DNA from: Novosphingobium sp.
GTDB taxonomy: Bacteria > Pseudomonadota > Alphaproteobacteria > Sphingomonadales > Sphingomonadaceae
DNA length: 64,000 bases
Assembly (NCBI RefSeq): GCF_027486195.1
Contig: NZ_JAIXPP010000059.1
Span: forward strand, 62,001 to 126,000
Direction of reading: 5' to 3'
The notes beneath the pieces were generated by a model that ran no database searches, had not been told where the DNA came from, and saw nothing but the letters and a program-made list of their open reading frames with translations. The translations under genes were made by a program, and so were the position numbers. Every line of letters begins with the position of its first letter. Within the stretch, counting starts at the first letter, position 1. Below, in pieces: positions 44,196 to 53,455 of the stretch.

Positions 44196-46859
44196 ATGAG
44201 CGCATACGTATTCCATTTCGGCGGCGGTGCTACCAACAACGACCCGCGCTCGCGCGACAAGACCATCACGGGCGGCAAGGGCGCGAACCTTGCCGAGATG
44301 GCGGGCATCGGCCTGCCGGTGCCTCCCGGCTTCACGATCAGCACCGAAGTCTGCACCGCCTACAACGCGGCGGGCAAGGCGTTTGACGACGACCTGCGCG
44401 CAGGCGTCGCCAATGGCGTCGCGCATATCGAGAAGGCGACGGGGCGCGTCTTCGGCGATCCGGCGAACCCGCTGCTCGTCTCGGTCCGCTCGGGCGCGCG
44501 CGTTTCGATGCCGGGCATGATGGATACCGTGCTCAACTTGGGCCTCAACGACACCACCGTCGAAGGCCTTGCCGCAGGGTCAGGCGACGCGCGCTTCGCG
44601 TGGGACAGCTACCGCCGCTTCATCCAGATGTATTCTGACGTGGTGCTCGGCCTCGATCACCACCGCTTCGAAGATGCTCTGGAAATCGCCAAGGAAGACA
44701 ACGGCTTCTACGCCGATGTCGAGATGAGCGCGGAACATTGGCAGGCGCTCGTGGCCCAGTACAAGGCCATCGTCGCCGAAGAACTCGGCCGCCCGTTCCC
44801 GCAGGACGTCCACGAACAGCTCTGGGGCGCGATCGGCGCCGTGTTCGATTCGTGGGAAAGCGACCGCGCCAAGGTCTACCGCCGCCTCAATGCCATCCCG
44901 CATGATTGGGGCACCGCCGTCAACGTGCAGGCCATGGTCTTCGGCAACATGGGCGAAACCTCGGCCACCGGCGTCGCCTTCACGCGCGATCCCGCGACCG
45001 GCGAGCGCGCCTATTACGGCGAATGGCTGGTCAACGCGCAGGGCGAGGATGTCGTCGCCGGCATCCGCACCCCGCAGTACCTGACCAAGGCCGCGCGCGA
45101 GCGGGCAGGGGCCAAGCCCCTCTCGATGGAAGAGGCGATGCCCGAGGCCTACGCCGAGCTCGCCCGCGTGTTCGATCTGCTCGAACTGCACTACAAGGAC
45201 ATGCAGGACATCGAGTTCACCGTCGAGCAGGGCAAGCTGTGGATGCTGCAGACCCGCTCGGGCAAGCGCACCGCCAAGGCCGCGCTCAAGATGGCGGTGG
45301 ACATGGCGCGCGAAGGTCTGATCGACGAGGCGACCGCAGTGAAGCGCGTCGATCCCATGGCGCTCGACCAATTGCTGCACCCGACGCTCGATCCCAGCGC
45401 GCCGCGCGATGTGCTCACGCGCGGCTTGCCAGCCTCGCCGGGCGCCGCCACCGGCATCATCGTGTTTGATGCCGATAGCGCCGAACACCGCGCGCAGATG
45501 GGCGAGGATGTCATCCTCGTCCGCGTCGAAACCAGCCCTGAGGACATTCACGGCATGCACGCCGCCAAGGGCGTGCTCACCGCACGCGGCGGCATGACCA
45601 GCCACGCCGCCGTGGTCGCGCGCGGAATGGGCCGCCCCTGCGTTTCCGGTGCTTCAGGCCTCTCGATCGACATGGCGACCCGCACCGCGCGCATGGGCAC
45701 GCGTGAGGTCAAGGAAGGCGAGGTCATCACGCTCGACGGATCGAACGGCGATGTGATGCTCGGCGCTGTGCCGATGGTCGAACCTGAACTGGTCGGCGAT
45801 TTTGCCGTGCTGATGGAGTGGGCCGACAAGCACCGCCGCATGAAAGTGCGCGCCAATGCCGAAACTCCGCTAGATTGCCAGGTCGCGCGCCAGTTCGGCG
45901 CCGAAGGCGTGGGCCTTTGCCGCACTGAACACATGTTCTTCGATGCGGGCCGTATCTCGCTGGTCCGCCAGATGATTCTGGCTGAGGATGAAGCCACCCG
46001 CCGCCGCGCGCTGAATAGCCTGCTGCCCGAACAGCGTGCCGATTTCACCGCGATCTTCGAGGTCATGGCCGGGCTTCCCGTCACCATCCGCCTGCTCGAT
46101 CCGCCGCTCCACGAATTCCTGCCCCATGGTGAGACGGAGTTCGAGGAGCTTTCCGAAGCGACCGGCCTCGGTGTAGATCACTTGAAGCGCCGCGCGGGCG
46201 AGCTCCACGAGTTCAACCCGATGCTCGGGCATCGGGGCTGCCGCCTGGGCATAACGTTCCCCGAAATTTACGAGATGCAGGCCCGCGCGATCTTCGAGGC
46301 TGCCTGCGACGTCGCGGAGAAGTCGGGCGAAGCGCCCGTCCCAGAAGTCATGATCCCGCTCGTCGCGACCCGCCGCGAGCTCCTCATCCTGCGCGCGCTC
46401 GTCGACCGCGCCGCCGAGGCCGTCTTCGCCGAGAAGGGCCGCACGCTCGAGTACCTCGTCGGCACGATGATCGAACTGCCGCGCGCTGCGCTCATGGCGG
46501 GCGAAATCGCCGAAGAGGCCAAGTTCTTCTCGTTCGGCACCAACGACCTCACGCAGACGACGCTCGGCGTCAGCCGCGACGATGCCGCCCGCTTCCTCGG
46601 GCCTTATGTCGAGCAGGGCATCTACCCGCGCGATCCCTTCGTCAGCCTCGATATCGAAGGCGTCGGCCAGCTCGTCGAGATGGCCGCCGTGCGCGGGCGC
46701 GAGACCCGGCCCGATATCAAGCTCGGCATCTGCGGCGAACATGGCGGCGATCCGGCTTCGATCGCGTTCTGCGAGAAGGTCGGTCTCGATTACGTCTCGG
46801 CCAGCCCCTACCGCGTACCGATTGCCCGGCTGGCGGCTGCGCAGGCGGCTTTGGGGTAG
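44196..46859 (+). CDS. ppdK: Pyruvate, phosphate dikinase
   Basis: The 887-residue protein has an N-terminal nucleotide-binding domain (ITGGKGANLAEMAGIGLPVPPGFTIST), the phosphohistidine domain (ARGGMTSHAAVVARGMGRPCVSG) and the C-terminal PEP/pyruvate domain (FGTNDLTQTTLGVSRDD, LGICGEHGGDP). It interconverts ATP, phosphate and pyruvate with AMP, PPi and phosphoenolpyruvate. ATG 44196 (MSAYVFHFGGG) is the family start; ATG 44166 would add ten residues. It lies 74 bases after glyS. Confidence 0.97.
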   Translation: MSAYVFHFGGGATNNDPRSRDKTITGGKGANLAEMAGIGLPVPPGFTISTEVCTAYNAAGKAFDDDLRAGVANGVAHIEKATGRVFGDPANPLLVSVRSGARVSMPGMMDTVLNLGLNDTTVEGLAAGSGDARFAWDSYRRFIQMYSDVVLGLDHHRFEDALEIAKEDNGFYADVEMSAEHWQALVAQYKAIVAEELGRPFPQDVHEQLWGAIGAVFDSWESDRAKVYRRLNAIPHDWGTAVNVQAMVFGNMGETSATGVAFTRDPATGERAYYGEWLVNAQGEDVVAGIRTPQYLTKAARERAGAKPLSMEEAMPEAYAELARVFDLLELHYKDMQDIEFTVEQGKLWMLQTRSGKRTAKAALKMAVDMAREGLIDEATAVKRVDPMALDQLLHPTLDPSAPRDVLTRGLPASPGAATGIIVFDADSAEHRAQMGEDVILVRVETSPEDIHGMHAAKGVLTARGGMTSHAAVVARGMGRPCVSGASGLSIDMATRTARMGTREVKEGEVITLDGSNGDVMLGAVPMVEPELVGDFAVLMEWADKHRRMKVRANAETPLDCQVARQFGAEGVGLCRTEHMFFDAGRISLVRQMILAEDEATRRRALNSLLPEQRADFTAIFEVMAGLPVTIRLLDPPLHEFLPHGETEFEELSEATGLGVDHLKRRAGELHEFNPMLGHRGCRLGITFPEIYEMQARAIFEAACDVAEKSGEAPVPEVMIPLVATRRELLILRALVDRAAEAVFAEKGRTLEYLVGTMIELPRAALMAGEIAEEAKFFSFGTNDLTQTTLGVSRDDAARFLGPYVEQGIYPRDPFVSLDIEGVGQLVEMAAVRGRETRPDIKLGICGEHGGDPASIAFCEKVGLDYVSASPYRVPIARLAAAQAALG

Positions 46860-46884
46860 GGGCCAAGCGGCCCCACCAAACATT

Positions 46885-46942
46885 CGTCATTCCCGCGAAT
46901 GCGGGAAAATAGGTGCCGAAAAATAGGGACTGTCCCTATTTT
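46885..46942. terminator. Hairpins between the convergent ppdK and methyltransferase genes
   Basis: TTCCCGCG-AATGCGGGAA (about 46889-46907) is one short hairpin. AAAATAGGGAC and its complement GTCCCTATTTT (46920-46942), with one base between, form a second palindrome with a U-rich flank on both strands. Together they would end transcription from both sides. Confidence 0.65.
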
Positions 46943-46956
46943 CTTGGCCCTATTTT

Positions 46957-47769
46957 CTAGAACTTCGGCGCGCGCAGGGCTTTGGCCCAACCGCTCAGCG
47001 TCAGGATTGCGAAGCGCTCGGTCACACGCCCATCCGCGTCTGCCGCTGCCGCAAACGCATCTTGCGCACGTGCCAGGCCGGCCTTGCCCAGCACAGGGCC
47101 AGGCCGGACAAGGCAGCTCGAGAGGCCTTGGGCCCGCAAATCCTCCAGCAGCCGGGCAAAGCTCGCATAGCGCACATCCAGCATGCGACTGTCGCTCATC
47201 GGTTCGGCAAAGCCGCAGCGTTGGAGCAGGTCGCCGCCCGCCCGCACATCAACTTGCGGATGGATGCGCGCAGCTGGGCGCGCGCCATCGGCAGCGACCA
47301 TCACGTCGCGCAAGGCGGGCACGCTGCCCGCGCCGCACCAGCTCATGATCGCGAGGCCATTCGGCGCCAGCGCGCGGCGGATATGGACGAGCGCGCCGGG
47401 CAAGTCGTTGACCGTGCCGAGCGTGCCGAGGTGCGCGATCAGATCGAAGCTCGCCTCACCCGGCCAGGGCCGTTCTTCGTCGAGCGGCAGTTCGCCGGCA
47501 AGCGGTGCAGGATCGGCTCGCACGACTGCGCATCCCCGTGCGGCCAGCGCTTTTGCCAGCATGCCACTGATGTCGCCCACCAGCAGCGCACGCTTCGGTT
47601 CGTGACGCAGGAAGTCGAGCCGGTCGAGCACATCCTCGGCCATGTCCTCTGCCAGATAGTGCGCGGCATCTGGGCGGCACTGCAATGCGCGCATCCGCTG
47701 ACGCTGCGAGCGGCGACGGGTGGGCGAAAAGATCGTCGGCGGCTTTTGGGGGGGAGGGGGCGTGGCCAT
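46957..47769 (-). CDS. Class I SAM-dependent methyltransferase (BioC/NDUFAF5-like)
   Basis: The 270-residue protein has a methyltransferase fold: RALLVGDISGMLAKALAARGCAVVRADPAP (motif I variant with GD), FDLIAHLGTLGTVNDLPGALVHIRRALAPNGLAIMSWCG (motifs II/III). The RRRSQRQRM and FLRHEPKRALLVGD segments recall alphaproteobacterial proteins related to NDUFAF5. The substrate is unknown. ATG 47769 is used; the frame is open to 48099 across the divergent comF gene. Its start and an in-frame comF ATG share the bases CATG. Confidence 0.82.
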   Translation of the reverse strand: MATPPPPQKPPTIFSPTRRRSQRQRMRALQCRPDAAHYLAEDMAEDVLDRLDFLRHEPKRALLVGDISGMLAKALAARGCAVVRADPAPLAGELPLDEERPWPGEASFDLIAHLGTLGTVNDLPGALVHIRRALAPNGLAIMSWCGAGSVPALRDVMVAADGARPAARIHPQVDVRAGGDLLQRCGFAEPMSDSRMLDVRYASFARLLEDLRAQGLSSCLVRPGPVLGKAGLARAQDAFAAAADADGRVTERFAILTLSGWAKALRAPKF

Positions 47770-47848
47770 GGCATCCGCCCCTGCCGCGCCGCGTGCGCTC
47801 TGCCAAGCCCCTCTTGCCAATGGCGGCCTTCCGGGCGAGACTTTGGCC

Positions 47849-48622
47849 ATGGCGAAACCCGCGCTTCTTGCTCCGCTGATCGATCTGGTGTTCCCCCCGC
47901 GTTGCCCCCTGTGCGGCGATGCGTTGGCGCAGCAGGGCGGGTTATGCGCGGCGTGCTGGACGAAGCTGGCCGTGCCGGGCGAACCGGCCTGCTGCACCTG
48001 CCAGCGCCCGCTGGCTGACAGCGTGGTCCACTCCGGCGAGGTCCAGTGCGCGCCGTGCATGGCAAACCCGCCGCGCCACGCGGGCATCGCGGCGGCCACG
48101 CTCTACAACGATGCTTCGCGCGAACTCGTGCTAGCGTTCAAGCGCGGCAAGCGCATCGCGCTGGCTGACCTGCTCTCACGCCTCATGGTGCGGCGCCTGC
48201 CGGATCTGCAGGGCGAATGGCTGGTGGTGCCGGTGCCGCTCCATCGCTGGCGGCTGTGGGAGCGCGGGTTCAATCAGTCTGCGCTGCTCGCGGAGCGGAT
48301 TGCGCGGACGGTCAATCAGCCGCTGGTGGTAGATGCGCTGGAACGCCGCAAGCGCACGCCCTCGCTCGGCGGCCTCGGCAAGCGCGCGCGGGCTGATGCG
48401 CTGCGCGGCGCGATCAGCGCGCACCCGCGCCGTGCCGAGCGGCTGAAAGGCGCCCGGGTACTACTGGTCGATGATGTGATGACGAGCGGCGCCACGACCG
48501 ATGCCTGCCTTGCCGCGCTGCGCAAGGCGGGCGCGGCCGAAGTGCGCATCGCCTGCTTTGCGCGTGTGCTCGATGAGGCACTCGATCAGGCAGGCCGCGA
48601 GGACGCACCGCTGGCGGCGTGA
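47849..48622 (+). CDS. comF: ComF family phosphoribosyltransferase-like protein
   Basis: The 257-residue protein has an N-terminal zinc-finger-like region (FPPRCPLCGDALAQQGGLCAACW, then CTCQRP and QCAPCM). A PRTase domain follows, with VVPVPLHRWRLWERGFNQSALLAE and PRPP-binding VLLVDDVMTSGATTDACLAAL. ComF proteins support DNA uptake in competent bacteria. ATG 47849 matches the family start; an in-frame ATG at 47768 is less likely. It ends at a strong terminator. Confidence 0.93.
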   Translation: MAKPALLAPLIDLVFPPRCPLCGDALAQQGGLCAACWTKLAVPGEPACCTCQRPLADSVVHSGEVQCAPCMANPPRHAGIAAATLYNDASRELVLAFKRGKRIALADLLSRLMVRRLPDLQGEWLVVPVPLHRWRLWERGFNQSALLAERIARTVNQPLVVDALERRKRTPSLGGLGKRARADALRGAISAHPRRAERLKGARVLLVDDVMTSGATTDACLAALRKAGAAEVRIACFARVLDEALDQAGREDAPLAA

Positions 48623-48645
48623 GATTTCCGGAGCCTGAAACACGA

Positions 48646-48673
48646 AACGCCCGGAGCGTTCACTCCGGGCGTT
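48646..48673. terminator. Strong terminator hairpin after comF
   Basis: Arms AACGCCCGGAG and CTCCGGGCGTT are perfect complements with a six-base loop. The T-rich tail (CGTTTCGTGTTT) is on the minus strand, so it could also end a minus-strand transcript coming from 48966. Confidence 0.8.
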
Positions 48674-48966
48674 CCCGTGACGATACCTGATCGGTTCGGA
48701 TCCATCCAGTCACGGCCTGCCCCTCGCGGCCCCAGCTTCTGCTGGTGTAGTGACGGATGACGGACCCTGCCGAAATCCCTGAGCGTTTTTTCCGAGAGCC
48801 TCGCTGCTCTGCCCGTTTCGGGGAGCGGCGCCGCTTTCGGGCCCCATGTGATTCCAACCCTGAACTTTGGCCTGTATGCGTGCGCCCGGGTGGTTAACCC
48901 GGTTCGTGTTTGCAGCTCCCTCAAGCCGCACGCCCTTCATCCGCCATTGCCGGGCGAGGTTAAAGC
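48674..48966 (-). ncRNA. Candidate structured RNA (or leader) between comF and hisI
   Basis: This gap of about 290 bp has no recognised gene. Read on the minus strand it has several compact hairpins: CCGGGTTAACCACCCGG, CCAGCAGAAGCTGG, a GGCC/GGCC stem and a GAGCAGCGAGGCTC stem. It ends in the T-tailed hairpin at 48646-48673. No match to tRNA, tmRNA, RNase P or SRP RNA was recognised. Minus-strand open frames here (such as one containing QGWNHMGPESG) look unlike known proteins. Confidence 0.4.
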
Positions 48967-49437
48967 ATGTTGTGCAAGACCCATGGATTTTGGCCGGAGC
49001 ATGTGGTTATCCTGCAACAAAATGACACCCGCGCTGCGAAAGGCCTGCCCATTTCCATCCAATCGCCCGAAACCGAGCTGCGTGAGCAGGGTGCGGTGTT
49101 CATGCCGCGCTTCGACTCAGCCGGACTCGTCACCGCCGTTGCGGTCGATCACGCCAGCGGACAGCTGCTCATGCTGGCACACATGGATGCGGAGGCGATT
49201 GCCCGCACGCGCGAGACCGGCTTTGCCCACTTCCATTCGCGATCGCGCGGGCGGCTGTGGATGAAAGGCGAGAGCTCGGGCCACGTGCTCAAGGTGATCG
49301 AGATTCGCGTCGATTGCGATCAGGATGCGCTGGAGCTCCGGGTCGAGGCGGCGGGCCCGGCCTGCCACACCTTGGCGCCCTCGTGCTTCTACCGCAGGCT
49401 TGATGCGGACGGCGGGCTGGAGCGGATCGATAGTTGA
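48967..49437 (+). CDS. hisI: Phosphoribosyl-AMP cyclohydrolase
   Basis: The 156-residue protein carries HisI motifs: FDSAGLVTAVAVDHASGQLLMLAHMDAEAIARTRETG, FHSRSRGRLWMKGESSGHVL, and DCDQDALELRVEAAGPACHT with the zinc cysteines and aspartates. It opens the adenine ring of PR-AMP in histidine synthesis. ATG 48967 has GAGG seven bases upstream, so it is kept although it gives about 40 residues before the domain. No other his gene is adjacent and HisE is not fused. Confidence 0.92.
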   Translation: MLCKTHGFWPEHVVILQQNDTRAAKGLPISIQSPETELREQGAVFMPRFDSAGLVTAVAVDHASGQLLMLAHMDAEAIARTRETGFAHFHSRSRGRLWMKGESSGHVLKVIEIRVDCDQDALELRVEAAGPACHTLAPSCFYRRLDADGGLERIDS

Positions 49438-49470
49438 CGCTTACGTAAAGGGTAGTTAGGTCGTGCGGGC

Positions 49471-50013
49471 ATGTCCTCGCGTCCCATCACCACGAGTCCG
49501 GCCAATACCGCGAACCAGGAACGGATGCCGGTCGCCCAGACCCGCCGGGCAGACTCGGCCCGCAGCAGTGATCACACCGGGCACTTGCACCAGCCCGATG
49601 CGCTCGCGCGCGAACAGTTCACCATCTCCGATCTTTCGAGCGAATTCGGTGTTACCGCGCGCGCGCTGCGTTTCTATGAAGACGAGGGCCTGATCGCGCC
49701 GACCCGCGTCGGCCTTGCCCGCATCTATTCGAAGCGCGACCGGGCGCGGCTGGCCTGGATCATGCGCGCCAAGAACGTGGGGTTCAGCCTCTCCGAAATC
49801 CGCGACATGATCGACTTGTACGATCTGGGCGACGGGCGCGCGAAGCAGCGCCGCGTGACGATCGACAAGTGCCGCGAGCGCATCGACAACCTCAAGCGCC
49901 AGCAGGCCGATATCAATGCGACGATTGCCGAACTCAACAGTTTCGTCGCGCTGCTGATCGAGCGGGAGAAGCTCGAGGGCCGCCCGGTCAACCTTGATGG
50001 CGATCCTGAATAA
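49471..50013 (+). CDS. MerR family transcriptional regulator
   Basis: The 180-residue protein has about 45 mostly disordered residues, then the MerR DNA-binding domain ([45 protein letters not shown]) and a coiled coil ([28 protein letters not shown]). It has no cysteine metal-binding tail. It lies 21 bases before an acyl-CoA dehydrogenase gene on the same strand. The best guess is control of fatty-acid or branched-chain degradation, as for other MerR regulators beside such genes. Confidence 0.9.
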   Translation: MSSRPITTSPANTANQERMPVAQTRRADSARSSDHTGHLHQPDALAREQFTISDLSSEFGVTARALRFYEDEGLIAPTRVGLARIYSKRDRARLAWIMRAKNVGFSLSEIRDMIDLYDLGDGRAKQRRVTIDKCRERIDNLKRQQADINATIAELNSFVALLIEREKLEGRPVNLDGDPE

Positions 50014-50034
50014 CCTTTCGAGAGGACCTGAATC

Positions 50035-51834
50035 ATGCCCGTTTTCCAGGCGCCGACCCGCGACACCCGTTTTGTCGTCAATGAAGTGCTGGGCCTTGAA
50101 GGCTACGGCCATCTGCCGGGCTTCGAGGCCGCGACCCGCGATCTGACCGACAGCGTGATCGAGGAGGCCGGGCGCTTTGTGAACGAAGTCGTCGCCCCGC
50201 TCAATCTCTCGGGCGATCAGGAAGGCTGCACCCGCCACCCGGATGGCAGCGTGACGACGCCGAAGGGCTTCAAGGAAGCCTATGCGCGCTACATCGAGGC
50301 GGGCTGGGGCACGCTCGCCGCGCCGGAGATCTACGGCGGGCAGGGCCTGCCGCATGTCATCGGCTTCGTGATGGAAGAATACCTTGCCAGCGCCAACCAG
50401 GCCTTCGCGATGTATCCGGGCCTTGCCAATGGTGCGATCTCGGCGATCTCGTCCAAGGGCTCGCCCGAGCAGCAGGCGATGTACCTGCCCAGGATGGTGA
50501 GCGGCGAATGGCTCGGCACGATGAATCTGACCGAGCCGCACTGCGGCACCGACCTCGGCCTGATCCGCACCCGCGCAGAGCCGCAGGCGGACGGTTCCTA
50601 CGCCATCACCGGTACCAAGATCTTCATCTCCGCGGGCGATCATGACCTGTGCGAGAACATCATCCACCTCGTACTGGCCAAGACCCCGGGCGCGCCGGAA
50701 TCGAGCAAGGGCATCTCGTTGTTCATCGTGCCCAAGTTCATCGTGAACGCCGATGGCTCTCTGGGGGACCGCAATGCCGTCTCGGTCGGATCGATCGAGC
50801 ACAAGATGGGCATCCACGGCAACGCGACCTGCGTGATGAACTACGATGGCGCGAAAGGCTGGCTGATCGGCGAGGAGAACAAGGGCCTCGCGGCGATGTT
50901 CATCATGATGAACGCGGCGCGCCTCGGCGTCGGCATCCAGGGCCTCGCGCAGGCGGAAGCTTCGTACCAGAACGCGGTGCTCTATGCGCAGGAGCGTCGG
51001 CAGGGCCGCGCGCTGACCGGGCCGGCCGAGCCGCAGCAGAAGGCCGATCCGCTGCTCGTGCACCCTGACGTGCGGCGTATGCTCATGGACGCCAAGATGT
51101 TCATCGGCGGGATGCGCGCGCTGTGCCTTTGGGGCGCTCTGCAAGTCGATCTCTCGCACAAGGCCGCGACCGAGGAAGAGCGGCAGGCCGCCGACGACCT
51201 CATCAGCCTGCTGACCCCTGTGATCAAGGGCTATGGCACCGACATGGGCTACAAGACCGCGACCGACATGCAGCAGGTGTGGGGCGGGCACGGCTACATC
51301 GCCGAGAACGGCATGGACCAGTTCGTGCGCGATGCGCGCATCGCGATGATCTACGAAGGTGCCAACGGCGTGCAGGCGATGGACCTCGTCGGCCGCAAGC
51401 TCGCGCTCAACGGCGGCCGGGCGATCCAGCGCCTGTTCGCGGTGATCGATGCCGAATGCGCAGAGGAAAGCGCGGACGAGACGGTCAGGCTGGTGGCCGA
51501 GCGCCTCGCCAAGACCGTCGGCCACCTCAAGGCGGCCACAATGTGGTTCATGCAGCACGCCATGGCTGACCGCAACGCGATCGGCGCGGGCGCCTATGCC
51601 TATATGACGCTGACCGGCGTGGTCTCGCTCGGCCTGATGTGGCTGCGCATGGCCAAGGTTTCGGCTGCGGCGCTGGGCCAGGAAGGCGCGGACAAGTCCT
51701 TCTACGAAGCCAAGCTGCTCTGCGCCAAGCACTGGGCGCTGCGCTGCGCCCCGCAGGCGGGTTCGCTGCGCTATGAAGTGGAAGCGGGCGCCGAGACGGT
51801 GATGGGGCTGACGGCCGAGCAGTTCGCCGCCTAG
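50035..51834 (+). CDS. Acyl-CoA dehydrogenase, DmdC/FadE-like long form
   Basis: The 599-residue flavoenzyme has an N-terminal segment (APTRDTRFVVNEVLGLEGY), typical of the 600-residue clade that includes 3-methylmercaptopropionyl-CoA dehydrogenase. It then has MNLTEPHCGTDLGLIRTRAEP (FAD contact), KIFISAGDHDL and MIYEGANGVQAMDLVGRKLAL with the likely catalytic glutamate. GAGAGGA lies upstream of ATG 50035. The substrate is not readable from sequence. Its stop overlaps the convergent dienelactone hydrolase gene by four bases. Confidence 0.92.
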   Translation: MPVFQAPTRDTRFVVNEVLGLEGYGHLPGFEAATRDLTDSVIEEAGRFVNEVVAPLNLSGDQEGCTRHPDGSVTTPKGFKEAYARYIEAGWGTLAAPEIYGGQGLPHVIGFVMEEYLASANQAFAMYPGLANGAISAISSKGSPEQQAMYLPRMVSGEWLGTMNLTEPHCGTDLGLIRTRAEPQADGSYAITGTKIFISAGDHDLCENIIHLVLAKTPGAPESSKGISLFIVPKFIVNADGSLGDRNAVSVGSIEHKMGIHGNATCVMNYDGAKGWLIGEENKGLAAMFIMMNAARLGVGIQGLAQAEASYQNAVLYAQERRQGRALTGPAEPQQKADPLLVHPDVRRMLMDAKMFIGGMRALCLWGALQVDLSHKAATEEERQAADDLISLLTPVIKGYGTDMGYKTATDMQQVWGGHGYIAENGMDQFVRDARIAMIYEGANGVQAMDLVGRKLALNGGRAIQRLFAVIDAECAEESADETVRLVAERLAKTVGHLKAATMWFMQHAMADRNAIGAGAYAYMTLTGVVSLGLMWLRMAKVSAAALGQEGADKSFYEAKLLCAKHWALRCAPQAGSLRYEVEAGAETVMGLTAEQFAA

Positions 51835-52532
51835 AACACCTCGGCGAACAGCCCCGTCAGCGCTGCCCAGCTCTGGCGGTCGGCGCTGGCATCATAGCCG
51901 ATGGCGGGAACGCCGCGCGCGTCACTGCCGGGATCGGTGAAGCCGTGCTTCACGCCGCTGTAGGCGTGGAAGTGCCAGTTGGCCGCAGCAGCGTCCATTT
52001 CGTCCCAGAAGGCCGTGACTTGCGAACGCGGGACGAGCGGATCGGCATCGCCGTGGCAGACGAGGATACGCGCCTTGACCGCGCCCGGGGCGGCGGGTCT
52101 GGCCGTATCGAGCAGGCCATGAAAGCTGGCGGCGAGGACAATGTCGGCCCCTTCGCGCGCGAGTTCGAGCGCGGCCTGCCCGCCCATGCAATAGCCGATG
52201 GCAGCGGTCTTGAGGCCCTGCGCTTCCGGCAGTCCGGTCAACGCATCGAGTGCGGCGCGCAGGCGGGCGCGGTAGACATCGACCGAGGCCCTAAGTGCGC
52301 CAGCCAGCTGCATCGAATGCTCGAAATCGCGCACCGGCTGGCCATAGAAATCGGCGACCAGCGCGAGGAATCCGGCATCAGCCAGCATCGCCGCACGCCG
52401 CTCCATCGGCGGGTTCGGGTTCATGATCGTCGGCAGGACAAGCACTGCGCCGCGCGCCGCGCCGATGGGGCGGGCGAGCCACCCCGTCAGCGCGGTATCA
52501 CCATCGGAATAGGTCACCGGTTCGAGCGCCAT
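51831..52532 (-). CDS. Dienelactone hydrolase family protein
   Basis: The 233-residue alpha/beta hydrolase has the DLH catalytic triad C115 (GYCMGGQAAL), D162 (CHGDADPLVP) and H196 (GVKHGFTDPG). ATG 52532 is chosen; a frame open to 53048 overlaps cysK. The family opens lactones in chloroaromatic breakdown, but many members have other esters as substrate. No aromatic pathway gene is near. It lies five bases after cysK in a run with the MFS gene. Confidence 0.9.
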   Translation of the reverse strand: MALEPVTYSDGDTALTGWLARPIGAARGAVLVLPTIMNPNPPMERRAAMLADAGFLALVADFYGQPVRDFEHSMQLAGALRASVDVYRARLRAALDALTGLPEAQGLKTAAIGYCMGGQAALELAREGADIVLAASFHGLLDTARPAAPGAVKARILVCHGDADPLVPRSQVTAFWDEMDAAAANWHFHAYSGVKHGFTDPGSDARGVPAIGYDASADRQSWAALTGLFAEVF

Positions 52533-52537
52533 CCCGA

Positions 52538-53455
52538 TCACTCCGGCAGGAAGTCCGGCACCGAGAGGTAGCGTTCGCCGGTATCGTAGTTGAAGCCGAG
52601 CACGCGGCTGCCGGCGGGCAGTTCCGGCAGTTTCTGGGCGATGGCGGCGAGCGTCGCGCCCGAACTGATGCCGACGAGCATGCCTTCCTCGCGCGCGGCG
52701 CGGCGGGCCCATTCCTTGGCATCGGCGGGATCGACCTGAATCGCGCCGTCGATTGACTGGGTGTGGAGGTTGCCGGGGATGAATCCGGCGCCGATACCCT
52801 GAATCGGGTGCGGCGCGGGCTGGCCGCCCGAGATAACCGGCGAAAGCGTCGGCTCGACCGCCCAGGCTTTCATGGTTGGCCAATGGCCTTTGAGCATTTC
52901 GGCACAGCCCGTGAGGTGTCCGCCGGTGCCCACGCCGGTGATCAGCGCGTCGATCGGGGCATCGGCAAAGTCCGCCAGAATCTCCGCGGCGGTGGTCCGC
53001 ACATGGACGGCAACGTTGGCCGGATTGTCGAACTGCGCGGGCATCCATGCGCCCGGAGTCTGCTCGACGATTTCGAGGGCGCGGGCGATGGCGCCCTTCA
53101 TGCCCTTCTCGCGCGGGGTGAGGTCGAAGCTGGCGCCATAGGCCAGCATCAGCCGCCGCCGCTCGAGCGACATCGATTCGGGCATGACGAGCACGAGCTT
53201 GTAGCCCTTGACCGCCGCGACCATGGCAAGGCCGATGCCGGTGTTGCCCGAAGTCGGCTCAACGATGGTGCCGCCGGGCTTGAGGCTACCGTCAGCCTCC
53301 GCCGCCTCGATCATGGCAAGGGCGATGCGGTCCTTGATCGAACCGCCGGGATTGGTGCGTTCGCTCTTCACCCATACCTCGTGGTCGGGAAACAGGCGGG
53401 AGAGGCGAATGTGCGGAGTATTGCCGATAGTGGCGAGAATATTGGCCGCTTTCAT
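52538..53455 (-). CDS. cysK: Cysteine synthase A (O-acetylserine sulfhydrylase)
   Basis: The 305-residue fold-type II PLP enzyme has PLP lysine K41 ([13 protein letters not shown]), the substrate loop [15 protein letters not shown] and the phosphate-binding [10 protein letters not shown]. It makes cysteine from O-acetylserine and sulfide in the cytosol. It overlaps the preceding MFS gene by four bases, and the two are probably co-transcribed. Confidence 0.95.
   Translation of the reverse strand: MKAANILATIGNTPHIRLSRLFPDHEVWVKSERTNPGGSIKDRIALAMIEAAEADGSLKPGGTIVEPTSGNTGIGLAMVAAVKGYKLVLVMPESMSLERRRLMLAYGASFDLTPREKGMKGAIARALEIVEQTPGAWMPAQFDNPANVAVHVRTTAAEILADFADAPIDALITGVGTGGHLTGCAEMLKGHWPTMKAWAVEPTLSPVISGGQPAPHPIQGIGAGFIPGNLHTQSIDGAIQVDPADAKEWARRAAREEGMLVGISSGATLAAIAQKLPELPAGSRVLGFNYDTGERYLSVPDFLPE

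Noticed and set aside
49456..51732. Open frame of 758 codons on the minus strand
   Set aside because: Antisense of the MerR regulator and the acyl-CoA dehydrogenase; no domain can be seen in it.
51831..53048. A 405-residue dienelactone hydrolase
   Set aside because: The extra N-terminal 172 residues are an out-of-frame reading of cysK; the true start is at 52532.
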